The notes under the pieces: generated by a model
Seen by the model: the letters and a program-made list of their open reading frames with translations, nothing else
Told to the model about the DNA's origin: nothing
The model's database searches: none
Shown: piece after piece, positions 41,447-50,830 of the stretch
How positions within the stretch are numbered: the first letter of the stretch is position 1
Layout: every line of letters begins with the position of its first letter
NCBI GenBank assembly: GCA_020436165.1
Contig: JAGQYI010000046.1
Span: 1-52,014, forward strand
DNA length: 52,014 bases
DNA from: Cyclobacteriaceae bacterium
GTDB lineage: Bacteria; Bacteroidota; Bacteroidia; Cytophagales; Cyclobacteriaceae
Direction: 5' to 3'
Program-made: the position numbers and the translations under genes

Positions 41447-42205
41447 ATGGAGTTAAATTACAAAGAAGTTGGACAAGGGAAGCCATTAGTAATATTGCAT
41501 GGGCTATTTGGCTCACTGGACAACTGGATAAGTATAGCCAGGAATTTAGAAGATAAAAGACGTGTTTTTTTAGTTGATCAGCGTAACCACGGGCATTCTC
41601 CTCATAGCGAATTATTCAATTATGAGGCAATGGCAAATGATCTTAAAGAGCTGGTTGATGATCTCAAACTGGGAGCTATTGAATTGATTGGGCATTCCAT
41701 GGGAGGCAAAACCGCCATGTTGTTTGCGACAAAGTTTCCCAGACTAGTTGATAAACTGATCGTAGTGGATATTGCCCCTAAATACTACCCGGTTCATCAC
41801 GATGTTATTATTAAAGGATTGCATGCTATAGATGTCGGTACGCTTACTTCAAGAAATCAGGCTGATGAGCGATTATCCAAACTCATTCCCGATTTTAGCA
41901 TACGTCAGTTTTTGTTAAAGAACTTAAAGCGTACTACTGAAGGCTTTGACTGGAAAATAAATTTAAACGTGATAGAACGTGAAATTGAAGAAGTTGGAAA
42001 AGCATTACCTGAAGGTTCAATCTATAATGGACCAACATTGTTTATAAGAGGAGAATCTTCTAATTACATCCTTGACAAGGATAGAGAACTGATCGAAAAG
42101 CATTTTCCTGAAGGCACCTTGGCTACTATAAAAAACGCTGGTCATTGGATACATGCCGACCAACCTGAAGTATTTCTCGAAATACTGACTAACTTTATTT
42201 TATGA
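41447..42205 (+). CDS. Alpha/beta hydrolase (YbfF-like esterase)
   Basis: A 252-residue serine hydrolase close in form to YbfF-type esterases: ILHGLFGSLDNWISIARNL (oxyanion), LVDQRNHGHSP, nucleophile in LIGHSMGGKTAMLFA, acid Asp or Glu region IRGESSNYIL, and His in NAGHWIHADQP. The natural ester is unknown. It overlaps the next gene, a small membrane protein, by four bases and is in the pdxJ transcript. Confidence 0.87.
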   Translation: MELNYKEVGQGKPLVILHGLFGSLDNWISIARNLEDKRRVFLVDQRNHGHSPHSELFNYEAMANDLKELVDDLKLGAIELIGHSMGGKTAMLFATKFPRLVDKLIVVDIAPKYYPVHHDVIIKGLHAIDVGTLTSRNQADERLSKLIPDFSIRQFLLKNLKRTTEGFDWKINLNVIEREIEEVGKALPEGSIYNGPTLFIRGESSNYILDKDRELIEKHFPEGTLATIKNAGHWIHADQPEVFLEILTNFIL

Positions 42206-42390
42206 ATCTTGATATAGCACTCGGCATATTATTGATCCTTATTGCCCTTATAATTTTCAGCTTTTTTATAAAAAAATACTTTGAAGGTTCAAGATTCGAA
42301 AAAGGAGACATATTTGGTAAATCTGCATTTTATGATTTGATTGGCTTGGCCTTAGTTCTTATAATGTTGGGAATATATTTTTTATTTTGA
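42202..42390 (+). CDS. Small two-helix membrane protein, 62 aa (first paralogue)
   Basis: A 62-residue protein with an outward hydrophobic helix (LDIALGILLILIALIIFSFFIKKYF), a short polar loop (EGSRFEKGDIFGKS) and a second helix (FYDLIGLALVLIMLGIYFLF). It resembles its downstream neighbour along the whole length, so the two are tandem paralogues. No family is recognised. The start overlaps the hydrolase stop. Confidence 0.68.
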   Translation: MNLDIALGILLILIALIIFSFFIKKYFEGSRFEKGDIFGKSAFYDLIGLALVLIMLGIYFLF

Positions 42391-42581
42391 GCAAAATAAT
42401 GCTTGATACCATACTTAGCATATTATTGATTTTAATAGGATTAGTCATTCTTATTTTTAGAATTATAGAGTATTTGGATAAGGGTAGTCCAAAACATGAC
42501 AATGTGTTTTTAAAGACATTCTATGTACAAACCATTATCATTTCTTTTTTTCTTATCATTATAGGAATCATCTTGTTATAA
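42387..42581 (+). CDS. Small two-helix membrane protein, 64 aa (second paralogue)
   Basis: A 64-residue protein with the same layout as the preceding one: helix LDTILSILLILIGLVILIFRII, a loop EYLDKGSPKHDNVFLK, and helix IIISFFLIIIGIILL. The start is TTG at 42387 inside the previous stop codon; an ATG four codons later is possible. The conserved LD..L.ILLILI..I start and polar loop mark duplication. Function unknown; a partner pair forming a membrane complex is a guess. Confidence 0.65.
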   Translation: MSKIMLDTILSILLILIGLVILIFRIIEYLDKGSPKHDNVFLKTFYVQTIIISFFLIIIGIILL

Positions 42582-42586
42582 AGATT

Positions 42587-43297
42587 GTGAAAAAAGGCAC
42601 CATATATCTTATCCCCTCAGTAATTGCTCCGGATACACAAAATCAGGTAATTCCAAACCAGGTAAAAGAAATTATATCGAGTACAAATTACTTTATTGCA
42701 GAAACAGTTCGTGAATCCAGGCGCTATATAAGCAGCTTAAAGCTGGGAATTGATATATCAACCCTTCATTTTGAAAAGGTTGATAAAAATACAGATACAA
42801 TTGAAGCTGAAAAATATCTTAAACCAGCACTAGAAGGCCATTCTATTGGTGTGCTTTCTGATGCAGGCTGCCCTGGCATTGCTGACCCGGGTGCCTTGGT
42901 AGCAAGCATTGCCCATAAGTTAGGATTGCGGGTTATACCATTGGTTGGCCCCTCTTCAATTATGCTTGCCCTGATGGCCTCCGGTATGAACGGCCAATCG
43001 TTTGCCTTTAATGGCTACCTGCCAATTGATGCTAAAGAAGCTTCCAAAAAGATAATTGAGCATGAAAAGCTTTCCGGTACGAGCAACCAAACCCAGATTT
43101 TTATTGAGACTCCTTACCGATCAGACAGAACCTTTGAACTGTTGGTAAAAACCCTTTCATCTCATACTTTACTGTGCATAGCACGAGATATAACAGGCAC
43201 CAATGAGCTGATTCTAACAAAGCCAGTTAATCAATGGAAGAAAGATAAAATTGCTATTGGCAAGGAGCCTGCAGTTTTTCTTTTTCATACCCTCTGA
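42587..43297 (+). CDS. RsmI-like tetrapyrrole-type methyltransferase
   Basis: A 236-residue SAM-dependent methyltransferase of the tetrapyrrole methylase fold, similar to RsmI, which 2'-O-methylates C1402 of 16S rRNA. Shared features are SDAGCPGIADPGALVASIAHKLG with the following LVGPSSIMLALMASGMNGQSFAFNGYLP, and ETPYRSDRTFELL. The usual RsmI N-terminal GTLYVVATPIGNL is replaced by GTIYLIPSVIAPD, and the chain is about 45 residues shorter. It may act on another RNA site. The start is GTG at 42587. Confidence 0.8.
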   Translation: MKKGTIYLIPSVIAPDTQNQVIPNQVKEIISSTNYFIAETVRESRRYISSLKLGIDISTLHFEKVDKNTDTIEAEKYLKPALEGHSIGVLSDAGCPGIADPGALVASIAHKLGLRVIPLVGPSSIMLALMASGMNGQSFAFNGYLPIDAKEASKKIIEHEKLSGTSNQTQIFIETPYRSDRTFELLVKTLSSHTLLCIARDITGTNELILTKPVNQWKKDKIAIGKEPAVFLFHTL

Positions 43298-43314
43298 ATA
43301 ACCTAACGTTTAGT

Positions 43315-43322
43315 TAACTTTG
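43315..43322 (+). promoter_or_regulatory. Promoter -7 box (TAACTTTG) before metK
   Basis: TAACTTTG matches TAnnTTTG exactly, 27 bases before the metK start codon. TCTG at 43293-43296, 18 bases upstream, may stand for the -33 element. The 52-base gap is too short for a SAM riboswitch. Confidence 0.5.
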
Positions 43323-43349
43323 GCGCCTTGTTTAATATAACATTTCAGC

Positions 43350-44639
43350 ATGGCGTATTTATTTACTTCGGAGTCAGTTTCGGAAGGTCACCCAGATAAG
43401 GTAGCGGACCAAATTTCAGATGCATTGATAGATCATTTTCTTGCATTCGATCCACAATCGAAAGTAGCATGCGAAACACTTGTTACCACAGGTCAGGTTG
43501 TGCTTGCAGGAGAAGTGAATTCCAGCACATATTTGGACGTTCAAAGTATTGCCAGGGAGGTAATTGCTCGTATCGGTTATACCAAAAGTGAATACATGTT
43601 TGAAGCGCATTCATGTGGAGTTCTTTCTGCCATTCATGAACAATCATCGGATATCAACCAGGGAGTAGATCGAAAAGTAGAGGGCGATTTTGAAGCAAAA
43701 GCAAATGCCCAGGGAGCAGGAGATCAGGGAATGATGTTCGGCTATGCATCAAAAGAAACTGATAATTATATGCCATTGGCCCTGGACCTTTCTCATAAAA
43801 TTCTCCAGGAATTAGCTGAAATAAGAAAAGCTGGCAAAAAGATGAAATATCTACGGCCAGATGCCAAGTCACAGGTAACTATTGAATACGCAGATAATAA
43901 CAAACCTGTTCGCATAGATACAATTGTGGTGTCTACTCAACACGATGAATTTGCTGATGACGATACCATGTTAAACACCATCAGGCAAGATGTTATAGAC
44001 TATGTGATCCCTAGAGTAAAAAAACAATTGAAGCCAAGTTTAAGAAAATTGTTCACTGATGATATTACCTACCACATTAACCCAACAGGCAAGTTTGTGA
44101 TTGGAGGACCTCATGGAGACACCGGACTTACAGGAAGAAAGATAATTGTTGATACTTATGGTGGTAAAGGCGCCCATGGTGGTGGAGCTTTTAGTGGTAA
44201 AGATCCAAGCAAAGTAGATAGAAGTGCTGCTTACGCAACACGTCATATTGCCAAAAACCTGGTAGCTGCCGGAGTATGCAACGAGGTATTGGTTCAGATA
44301 TCTTATGCTATTGGTGTTGCCAAACCTTGCGGTTTGTTTGTAGAAACCTATGGTACTTCAAAAGTGAAAGGAAAAGATGGAAAGAAACTGACGGATGGAG
44401 AAATTGCCAGAAAGCTTGAGTCTGTTTTTGATATGCGGCCCTATGCTATAGAACAAAGGCTAAAACTAAGAAACCCTATCTATTCCGAAACTGCCGCCTA
44501 CGGACACATGGGCCGCGAGCCAAAAGTTGTAACCAAAGTATTTGAAAATGCGGGTCAACGGGCTGAGGTGGAAGTGGAATTGTTTACCTGGGAAAAATTA
44601 GATTATGTTGACAAAATAAAAGAAGCCTTCAACTTATAA
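43350..44639 (+). CDS. metK: S-adenosylmethionine synthetase
   Basis: Makes SAM from methionine and ATP. The 429-residue protein has [18 protein letters not shown] (His and Asp of the active site, around 12-30), [17 protein letters not shown] (about 121-137), and [34 protein letters not shown] in the C-terminal third. It is somewhat longer than the E. coli enzyme (384 residues), as in many Bacteroidota. It has its own promoter box and a strong terminator after the stop codon. Confidence 0.97.
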   Translation: MAYLFTSESVSEGHPDKVADQISDALIDHFLAFDPQSKVACETLVTTGQVVLAGEVNSSTYLDVQSIAREVIARIGYTKSEYMFEAHSCGVLSAIHEQSSDINQGVDRKVEGDFEAKANAQGAGDQGMMFGYASKETDNYMPLALDLSHKILQELAEIRKAGKKMKYLRPDAKSQVTIEYADNNKPVRIDTIVVSTQHDEFADDDTMLNTIRQDVIDYVIPRVKKQLKPSLRKLFTDDITYHINPTGKFVIGGPHGDTGLTGRKIIVDTYGGKGAHGGGAFSGKDPSKVDRSAAYATRHIAKNLVAAGVCNEVLVQISYAIGVAKPCGLFVETYGTSKVKGKDGKKLTDGEIARKLESVFDMRPYAIEQRLKLRNPIYSETAAYGHMGREPKVVTKVFENAGQRAEVEVELFTWEKLDYVDKIKEAFNL

Positions 44640-44644
44640 AAAAA

Positions 44645-44673
44645 GGCCCTGCTAGTTAGCAGGGCCTTTTTTT
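44645..44673. terminator. Strong terminator between metK and hpf
   Basis: GGCCCTGC (44645-44652) pairs with GCAGGGCC (44659-44666), eight G-C-rich pairs around a six-base loop, with A-runs on the left and TTTTTTT on the right. It serves both metK and the convergent hpf. Confidence 0.92.
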
Positions 44674-44680
44674 AACCTAT

Positions 44681-44977
44681 TTAATGACTAATTGCTTTTC
44701 GTTTAAATTTTTTCAGCTGTCTTCGTAATGCCTCAGTGGCTTCATCAGTTGCTGCTTCAAAACTTTTATCACTTGCCTCAGCAAATAATTGATCTCCGGG
44801 TATATTTAGTTTAATCTCTACGGTTTTATTTTTAATACCTTCGTTATTCAAGCGTAAATAAACTTCACCATCAATAACTCTATCAAAGAAAGTTTCAAGT
44901 TTGTCCATCTTTTTTTGAATAACGTCTAGCAATTTGCTATCCGCATCAAACTTAATTGAGTGCATTTGTAATTTCAT
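44681..44977 (-). CDS. hpf: Ribosome hibernation promoting factor (short form)
   Basis: A 98-residue protein of the HPF/YfiA fold: KLQMHSIKFDADSKLLDVIQKKMDKLETFFDRV at the start, VYLRLNNEGIKNKTVEIKLNIPG in the middle and a basic end (LRRQLKKFKRKAISH). It binds the 30S subunit at the mRNA channel in slow growth. The C-terminal dimerisation domain of long HPF is missing. It is the last gene of a minus-strand rpsU-xerC-hpf string, with 28 bases before xerC. Confidence 0.92.
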   Translation of the reverse strand: MKLQMHSIKFDADSKLLDVIQKKMDKLETFFDRVIDGEVYLRLNNEGIKNKTVEIKLNIPGDQLFAEASDKSFEAATDEATEALRRQLKKFKRKAISH

Positions 44978-45005
44978 AGCAATATATATTTAAGTGTTAA
45001 TTGTT

Positions 45006-45884
45006 TCATGCTTTAGGGTGCGCTTGTTCAAACACCTTTTTTAATTTATCAAGTGAATTATGTGTATACACCTGTGTTGCAGCCAAACTGGAATGTCCCA
45101 ATAATTCCTTTACTGCATTTAAGTCAGCTCCATTGTTCAACAAATGTGTTGCAAATGTATGCCGTAAAATATGGGGGCTTTTCTTTTCTAAAGAAGTTGT
45201 AGCACCAAGATATTTCTTTACTTTTCGATAGACAAAACCATCATATAATGGCTCACCTTTGTCTGTCAAAAGCAAAAAGTTATTTACACTACCGAACGCC
45301 TCATTTCTCATCTGCAAATACTTTTGAAGTAATTCTGCTACTTCTTTATTTAACGGAATTATTCTTTCCTTGTTGCGCTTCCCAAGTACCTTTATCTGAC
45401 CTTTTGAGATATTTAAAGAAGAAGCCTTCAAATTAACCAATTCGGATCTTCGCATTCCTGTAGCGTACAATAATTCAAGCATCAAACAGTCTCTCAATCC
45501 CTGAAAATCATTCCCGAAATCAACTTGCTCGAATAATCTCTGCATCTCGCTTTCCTGTGCAAACTGCGGTAATCTTTTAGATGTTCTTAATGCTTTTAAT
45601 TGGCTTGTAGGATCTTTTTTAAGCGTACCAGACTTAATCAAAAATTTATAATAGCTTCTTAAAGAAGCCATTTTCCTATTCACGGAAGAAGGAGAAATAC
45701 CATCTTCAACCAGACTTATAATCCAGGATCGAAGATGTGGATAGGAAACCGAATGTAATGTTAAATGGGAATCGAGACTTGTTAGAAATATACTGAATTG
45801 TTCCAGATCGTTTTTATAAGAGACAACAGTGTGTCTGCTGTATCTCTTTTCAAATTCAATATATTTTAGGAAGGAATCTATCAT
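45006..45884 (-). CDS. Tyrosine recombinase XerC/XerD
   Basis: A 292-residue tyrosine recombinase. The N-terminal SAM-like domain (YIEFEKRYSRHTVVSYKNDLEQF) is followed by a catalytic domain with Arg in YATGMRRSELVNL, Lys region GKRNKERIIPL, HxxR in HILRHTFATHLL, His in LLGHSSLAATQ, and the nucleophilic Tyr in TQVYTHNSL. As the only such gene in the core position between rpsU and hpf, it is the likely chromosome-dimer resolvase rather than a mobile-element integrase. The ATG at 45884 was chosen over an upstream TTG. Confidence 0.92.
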   Translation of the reverse strand: MIDSFLKYIEFEKRYSRHTVVSYKNDLEQFSIFLTSLDSHLTLHSVSYPHLRSWIISLVEDGISPSSVNRKMASLRSYYKFLIKSGTLKKDPTSQLKALRTSKRLPQFAQESEMQRLFEQVDFGNDFQGLRDCLMLELLYATGMRRSELVNLKASSLNISKGQIKVLGKRNKERIIPLNKEVAELLQKYLQMRNEAFGSVNNFLLLTDKGEPLYDGFVYRKVKKYLGATTSLEKKSPHILRHTFATHLLNNGADLNAVKELLGHSSLAATQVYTHNSLDKLKKVFEQAHPKA

Positions 45885-45954
45885 CAAGTCAGTAGCGCGG
45901 TTCAATCTCCCTGCACTACTAACTTAATAATTTATGCTGACTTTAAGGCGAAGA

Positions 45955-46149
45955 TTAGTAATTTTCTTTCGCATACATCTTTTGTCTGTATGCTGCCTTA
46001 AGTTTAATGTTTCTACGAGTAACAGAAGGTTTTTCGTAAGCAGTTCTAGAGCGAAGTTCACGTAAAACTCCAGTTCTTTCAAACTTCTTTTTGAACCTTT
46101 TAAGTGCTCTGTCAATCGACTCGTTTTCTTTAACGTTTATTATAATCAT
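45955..46149 (-). CDS. rpsU: 30S ribosomal protein bS21
   Basis: A 64-residue very basic protein with [34 protein letters not shown] and the C-terminal [14 protein letters not shown], the bS21 pattern. It binds near the anti-Shine-Dalgarno end of 16S rRNA; in Bacteroidota, bS21 with bS18 and bS6 occludes that end, which fits the lack of Shine-Dalgarno sites in this window. The promoter at 46182 precedes it. Confidence 0.95.
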   Translation of the reverse strand: MIIINVKENESIDRALKRFKKKFERTGVLRELRSRTAYEKPSVTRRNIKLKAAYRQKMYAKENY

Positions 46150-46181
46150 TGTTACTATGCGTTTCTCCCTAAATTGGAGCG

Positions 46182-46212
46182 CAAATATAAAGAGATGTTT
46201 TTCTTAATCAAA
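46182..46212 (-). promoter_or_regulatory. Promoter of rpsU (TTTG, 19 bases, TATATTTG)
   Basis: On the minus strand TATATTTG (46189-46182) is an exact TAnnTTTG box and TTTG (46212-46209) is an exact -33 box; the spacing between them is 19 bases. This is the clearest housekeeping promoter in the window. It ends 33 bases before the rpsU start codon. Confidence 0.7.
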
Positions 46213-46216
46213 AGGT

Positions 46217-47350
46217 TTATGCCAACAAATGCTTGGAAATTACAAGCTTTTGAATTTCACTGGTTCCTTCACCAATGGTACATAATTTAGAATCTCGATA
46301 GTATTTTTCTACTGGGTAGAGTTTTGTATATCCGTACCCTCCAAAAATCTGAACCGCATCATTGGAAACTTCCACAGCAATTTCAGAGGCGTATAGCTTA
46401 GCCATTGCAGAAGCTTTTGTCACCGGCTGGTGATTGTTTTTCAATTCAGATGCGTGCCAAATAAGTTGGCGGGCTGCCTCCACTTTGGTGGCCATTTCAG
46501 CAAGCTTGAAAGATATTCCCTGAAAGCTGGAAATAGGTTTCCCAAACTGGTGTCTTTCTTTCGAATATTCAATAGAAGCCCGTAAAGCTCCTTCTGCAAT
46601 TCCCAAGCCAAGAGCTGCAATGGAAATCCGACCTCCGTCCAGCACCTTAAGCGCTTGTACAAATCCATCCCCAACCTGCCCTAAAATGTTTGTTTCGGGC
46701 ACTTTGCAGTCTTCCAAAATTACTTCCGATGTTTCAGAAGCCCTCATACCAAGCTTATCCTCTTTTCTTCCTTTTTTTAGTCCTGGTGTGCCTCTTTCAA
46801 TTACAAAAGCAGTCATAGCTTTCTTATCGCCTATTTCACCTGTTCGTGCCATTACCACAACTACATCACCGGAATTGCCGTGCGTAATAAAATTTTTGGT
46901 TCCGTTGAGTATCCATTGGCCTCCTTCTTTTACCGCAGTGGTCATCATATTGCCTGCATCGCTACCTGTGTTAGGCTCAGTTAACCCCCAGGCTCCAACC
47001 CATTCGCCTGAAGCCAGCTTTGGCAACCATTTTCCTTTTTGCTCTTCATTGCCAAATGTTAAAATGTGATTGGTGCAAAGTGAATTATGAGCCGCCAACG
47101 AAAGTCCGATTGCAGGATCCCATGCAGAAAGCTCTTCAATAGCAGTTACATATTCGTGATAGCCCATGCCAGAGCCTCCAAATTCTGCAGGGACTAAAAC
47201 ACCCATTAAGCCAAGCTCTCCAAGCTGTGTAAAAATATTTCTTGGAAATAGTTGCTCGTCATCCCATTTTTTTCGTTCCGCTTCAATATATTTTTTACCA
47301 AAATCGGCCATTGCCACTTTAATCATTTTTATATTTTCGCTAACACTCAT
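46217..47350 (-). CDS. Acyl-CoA dehydrogenase
   Basis: A 377-residue FAD enzyme oxidising acyl-CoA to enoyl-CoA. The fold shows FGNEEQKGKWLPKLASGEWVGAWGLTEPNTGSDAG in the middle domain, the GGRISIAALGLGIAEGALRASIEYSKERHQFGKPISSFQ region, and at the C-terminus GGYGYTKLYPVEKYYRDSKLCTIGEGTSEIQ. The catalytic Glu is in the EGTSEIQ motif, as in short-chain and branched-chain types. Chain length preference is not clear. It has no operon partner and its end is near the rpsU promoter. Confidence 0.93.
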   Translation of the reverse strand: MSVSENIKMIKVAMADFGKKYIEAERKKWDDEQLFPRNIFTQLGELGLMGVLVPAEFGGSGMGYHEYVTAIEELSAWDPAIGLSLAAHNSLCTNHILTFGNEEQKGKWLPKLASGEWVGAWGLTEPNTGSDAGNMMTTAVKEGGQWILNGTKNFITHGNSGDVVVVMARTGEIGDKKAMTAFVIERGTPGLKKGRKEDKLGMRASETSEVILEDCKVPETNILGQVGDGFVQALKVLDGGRISIAALGLGIAEGALRASIEYSKERHQFGKPISSFQGISFKLAEMATKVEAARQLIWHASELKNNHQPVTKASAMAKLYASEIAVEVSNDAVQIFGGYGYTKLYPVEKYYRDSKLCTIGEGTSEIQKLVISKHLLA

Positions 47351-47480
47351 ATTAATAAATTATTGATAATCAGTTGTTTGAATTTTACTGTGAATACTCG
47401 TTCGCTAATTTAACATTTATATAAAACATATGACCAAAGAAAAGTCTACGAGTTGGTTTACTCTAGTAATTTATTAGCCC

Positions 47481-47488
47481 TATTTTTG
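47481..47488 (+). promoter_or_regulatory. Promoter -7 box (TATTTTTG) before ugd
   Basis: TATTTTTG matches TAnnTTTG exactly, 21 bases before the ugd start. TTTA at 47457-47460, 20 bases upstream, may be the -33 element (one base off). It drives ugd, the UDP-xylose synthase gene and galE. Confidence 0.55.
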
Positions 47489-47509
47489 TCCCAAACTAAT
47501 TTTTAAAGC

Positions 47510-48826
47510 ATGAAAATAGCAGTAATTGGAAGCGGTTATGTAGGCCTAGTTACAGGCACTTGCCTTGCAGAAACAGGCAATAATGTAACATGTATTGACA
47601 TTGACCAGCGAAAAGTTGATCTAATGAAAAGTGGGGTTATTCCTATTTTTGAACCAGGTCTTGATGTACTTTTTGAAAGAAACACCAAGCAGGGAAGACT
47701 GGATTTTACTACCAACTTAAAAGAAGGCATTGAAGGGGCCAAAGTAATCTTCCTTGCTTTACCAACTCCTCCCGGAGAAGACGGATCAGCTGACCTGCAA
47801 TATATTTTGGATGTATCAGATAAGCTTGGTCCCTTGCTTAAAGAGTATGTTGTAATTGTGGACAAAAGTACGGTTCCTGTGGGCACAGCTGATAAAGTAA
47901 CTGCAGAAATAAAGAAATTCTCCAAAGTAGATTTTGATGTGGTTTCAAATCCGGAATTTTTAAGAGAAGGAGTAGCTGTTGATGATTTTATGAAACCAGA
48001 CCGAGTGGTAGTAGGAACAAGTTCTGAACGCGCCAAAGAATTAATGACCAAATTATACGAACCGCTCGTTCGCCAGGGAAATCCAATTCTTTTCATGGAT
48101 GAAAAATCTGCTGAGCTTACAAAATATGCAGCCAACTCGTTTTTGGCTACTAAAATTACCTTTATGAACGAAATCGCTAATTTATGTGAGCTATTGGGCG
48201 CAGATGTGGATATGGTTCGAAGAGGAATAGGAACAGACTCCAGGATTGGTACCCGATTTTTATTTTCTGGAATTGGCTACGGAGGAAGTTGTTTCCCAAA
48301 AGATGTACAAGCATTGGCTAAATCGGCTAGTGATGTTCACTACGATTTTGGCATTTTAAATGCGGTTATGGGAATTAATCAAACCCAAAAGACCAAATTA
48401 GTTCCTAAAATGAAGGAATATTTTGGGGGTTCTTTGAAAGGTAAAAAAATTGCCATGTGGGGCCTTGCTTTCAAACCAAATACGGATGACATAAGAGAAG
48501 CTCCATCGTTGGTTAATATTGATGAACTAATAAAAGAAGGTGCTTCTGTTCAAGCTTTTGATCCTGAAGCAATGGAAAATGTAAAAGGTGTAATTGGTGA
48601 TAAAATTACCTATGCTGAAAACCAATACAAAGCACTTGAGGGAGCTGATGCGCTGCTAATTGTAACGGAATGGCCGGTATTCAGAACACCAGACTTTGAT
48701 AAGGTGAAATCATTGTTGAAAAATAACGCCATCTTTGATGGTAGAAATCTTTACAAGCTTTCAGAAATGAAAGAAAATGGGTTTGATTATTTCAGCATAG
48801 GAAGAGAAGAAATAAAACATGGATAA
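47510..48826 (+). CDS. ugd: UDP-glucose 6-dehydrogenase
   Basis: Oxidises UDP-glucose to UDP-glucuronate with NAD. The 438-residue protein has [15 protein letters not shown] at the start (Rossmann fold), [36 protein letters not shown], and the catalytic Cys in [14 protein letters not shown] (around residue 262), followed by [17 protein letters not shown]. Its product feeds the next enzyme. It overlaps that gene by eight bases. Confidence 0.96.
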   Translation: MKIAVIGSGYVGLVTGTCLAETGNNVTCIDIDQRKVDLMKSGVIPIFEPGLDVLFERNTKQGRLDFTTNLKEGIEGAKVIFLALPTPPGEDGSADLQYILDVSDKLGPLLKEYVVIVDKSTVPVGTADKVTAEIKKFSKVDFDVVSNPEFLREGVAVDDFMKPDRVVVGTSSERAKELMTKLYEPLVRQGNPILFMDEKSAELTKYAANSFLATKITFMNEIANLCELLGADVDMVRRGIGTDSRIGTRFLFSGIGYGGSCFPKDVQALAKSASDVHYDFGILNAVMGINQTQKTKLVPKMKEYFGGSLKGKKIAMWGLAFKPNTDDIREAPSLVNIDELIKEGASVQAFDPEAMENVKGVIGDKITYAENQYKALEGADALLIVTEWPVFRTPDFDKVKSLLKNNAIFDGRNLYKLSEMKENGFDYFSIGREEIKHG

Positions 48827-49811
48827 AAAAAAGGTACTTATAACCGGAGCAGCTGGTTTTCTGGGTTCGCACCTGTGCGATAGATTTGTTAAAGAAGGCT
48901 TTCATGTTATTGCCATGGATAATCTCATTACAGGAGATATCCGAAACATTGAGCATTTAATGAATGATGCTGATTTCGAATTTATCAATCACGATGTTTC
49001 TAATTATGTAGATATTAAGGGAGACCTGGATTACATATTGCATTTTGCCTCTCCGGCCAGCCCTATTGACTACCTTAAAATTCCAATACAAACGTTAAAA
49101 GTGGGTTCCTTAGGAACCCACAATTTGCTGGGACTAGCAAAACACAAAGGAGCAAGAATACTAATTGCTTCCACTTCAGAGGTGTACGGAGACCCTACCG
49201 TGCATCCACAACCTGAAGAATACTATGGAAATGTTAACCCTATCGGACCGCGAGGTGTTTATGACGAAGCCAAGCGTTTTCAGGAAGCTATTACTATGGC
49301 CTACCATACATTCCATGGTGTGGAGACCCGAATTGTACGAATTTTTAACACGTATGGACCTCGCATGCGATTAAATGACGGGAGAGTATTGCCGGCTTTT
49401 ATTGGTCAGGCACTAAGAGGTGAAGATTTGACCGTTTTTGGTGATGGTTCACAAACACGCTCGTTTTGCTACGTTGACGATCTGATTGAGGGGATTTACA
49501 GATTACTTTTCAGTGATTATGTTTATCCTGTAAATATTGGGAACCCTAACGAAATTACAATTCTTCAATTCGCAGAAGAAATCATAAAGCTTACAGGCAC
49601 AGATCAAAAAATTATTTTCAAACCCTTGCCCAAGGACGACCCAATGCAACGCCAGCCAAAAATAGATCGTGCCAAGGAGATTTTAGATTGGGAACCCAAA
49701 GTTTCACGAGAAGAAGGCCTTAAGATTACGTACGAATATTTTAAATCACTTACCAAAGAAGACCTCTACAAAAAAGAACACAACAACTTTGAGGCTTACA
49801 TAAAAAAGTAA
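48819..49811 (+). CDS. UDP-glucuronate decarboxylase (UDP-xylose synthase)
   Basis: A 330-residue SDR enzyme making UDP-xylose from UDP-glucuronate. The dinucleotide site is [14 protein letters not shown] at 8-21; [20 protein letters not shown] is the UXS signature; catalytic residues are in STSEVYGDP and GVYDEAKR (YxxxK, about 147-151); [10 protein letters not shown] follows. ugd directly upstream supplies the substrate. It shares one base with galE. Confidence 0.93.
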   Translation: MDKKKVLITGAAGFLGSHLCDRFVKEGFHVIAMDNLITGDIRNIEHLMNDADFEFINHDVSNYVDIKGDLDYILHFASPASPIDYLKIPIQTLKVGSLGTHNLLGLAKHKGARILIASTSEVYGDPTVHPQPEEYYGNVNPIGPRGVYDEAKRFQEAITMAYHTFHGVETRIVRIFNTYGPRMRLNDGRVLPAFIGQALRGEDLTVFGDGSQTRSFCYVDDLIEGIYRLLFSDYVYPVNIGNPNEITILQFAEEIIKLTGTDQKIIFKPLPKDDPMQRQPKIDRAKEILDWEPKVSREEGLKITYEYFKSLTKEDLYKKEHNNFEAYIKK

Positions 49812-50830
49812 TGGCGGATTCTATTATCGTAACCGGAGGGGCCGGGTATATAGGTTCACATACTGTGGTTGAATTGCTTGCAGAAGGTTACAAGCCTGTA
49901 ATTGTTGACAATTTTTGCAATTCCGAGAAATCCGTTCTTAATGGGTTAAAAAAAATCACAGGAAAAGAAATCACACTCTATGAAGGGGATTGCACCAACA
50001 AGTCGTTTATGCAGAGGGTGTTTGAAGAAACCAACCCGAAAGGTGTCATACATTTTGCTGCCTACAAAGCTGTAGGTGAATCTGTTGAAAAGCCTTTGGA
50101 GTATTACCATAACAACCTGGTTTCATTGCTCGTGCTTCTGGAAGTAATGAAAGAGCATACATGCAACACCCTGGTTTTCTCATCATCCTGTACCGTCTAT
50201 GGCAACCCTGATGAACTTCCTGTAACAGAGGAGACCCCAACCCAGAAAGCTGTTTCTCCTTATGGAAATACAAAGCAAATTTCTGAGGATATAATTCACG
50301 ACACGGTTGCTACTAAAACCGGCTTAGGTGCCGTTTCATTACGCTATTTCAATCCAATTGGAGCCCACCCTTCAAGTTTGATCGGTGAACTTCCTATTGG
50401 CGTTCCAAACAACCTGGTGCCATTTGTAACGCAAACTGCTGCCGGCTGGAGAGAGCAACTTACCGTTTTTGGAAACGATTACAATACACCTGATGGTTCT
50501 AATATCCGTGATTACATTCACGTGGTTGATCTTGCCAAAGCACATGTGAAAACATTGAAATATTTGGAGAGTAAAAGCAGTTTTTACGATGCTATTAATG
50601 TAGGAACCGGAAAGGGAACTTCAGTACTTGAGGTTGTTACTAGTTTTGAAAAAATTACCGGCCAAAAACTTAATTACAAAATTGGCCCAAGACGATCCGG
50701 GGATGTTGAGCAAATTTATGCTTCAGTAGATAAATCAAAGCAAGTATTGAATTGGGAAACAGAGCTAACAGTTGAAGATGCCCTCCGCGATGCATGGAAC
50801 TGGCAACAAACCTTACCTAAGGCTAACTAA
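49811..50830 (+). CDS. galE: UDP-glucose 4-epimerase
   Basis: Interconverts UDP-glucose and UDP-galactose. The 339-residue SDR protein has GGAGYIGSHTVVELL at 8-22, HFAAYKAVGESVEKPLEYY, SSSCTVYGNP with the catalytic Ser/Thr, and the YxxxK in SPYGNTKQISEDI (Tyr about 152). NIRDYIHVVDLAKAHV and NVGTGKGTSVLEV are the later landmarks of GalE. It ends the nucleotide-sugar operon and overlaps the convergent lycopene cyclase by eight bases. Confidence 0.94.
   Translation: MADSIIVTGGAGYIGSHTVVELLAEGYKPVIVDNFCNSEKSVLNGLKKITGKEITLYEGDCTNKSFMQRVFEETNPKGVIHFAAYKAVGESVEKPLEYYHNNLVSLLVLLEVMKEHTCNTLVFSSSCTVYGNPDELPVTEETPTQKAVSPYGNTKQISEDIIHDTVATKTGLGAVSLRYFNPIGAHPSSLIGELPIGVPNNLVPFVTQTAAGWREQLTVFGNDYNTPDGSNIRDYIHVVDLAKAHVKTLKYLESKSSFYDAINVGTGKGTSVLEVVTSFEKITGQKLNYKIGPRRSGDVEQIYASVDKSKQVLNWETELTVEDALRDAWNWQQTLPKAN

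Noticed and set aside
43298-43349. Possible SAM riboswitch before metK
   Set aside because: The gap is only 52 bases, holds a promoter box and shows none of the SAM-I or SAM-II conserved motifs.
45006-45884. Tyrosine recombinase as sign of a mobile element
   Set aside because: Its place between rpsU and hpf is the usual core location of XerC/D in this phylum and no element borders are nearby.
46620-47069. 149-codon plus-strand ORF
   Set aside because: Antisense to the acyl-CoA dehydrogenase, rich in Pro and Ser as typical of shadow frames.
47536-48135. 199-codon minus-strand ORF
   Set aside because: Antisense to ugd; Ser/Thr-rich without signal or domain.
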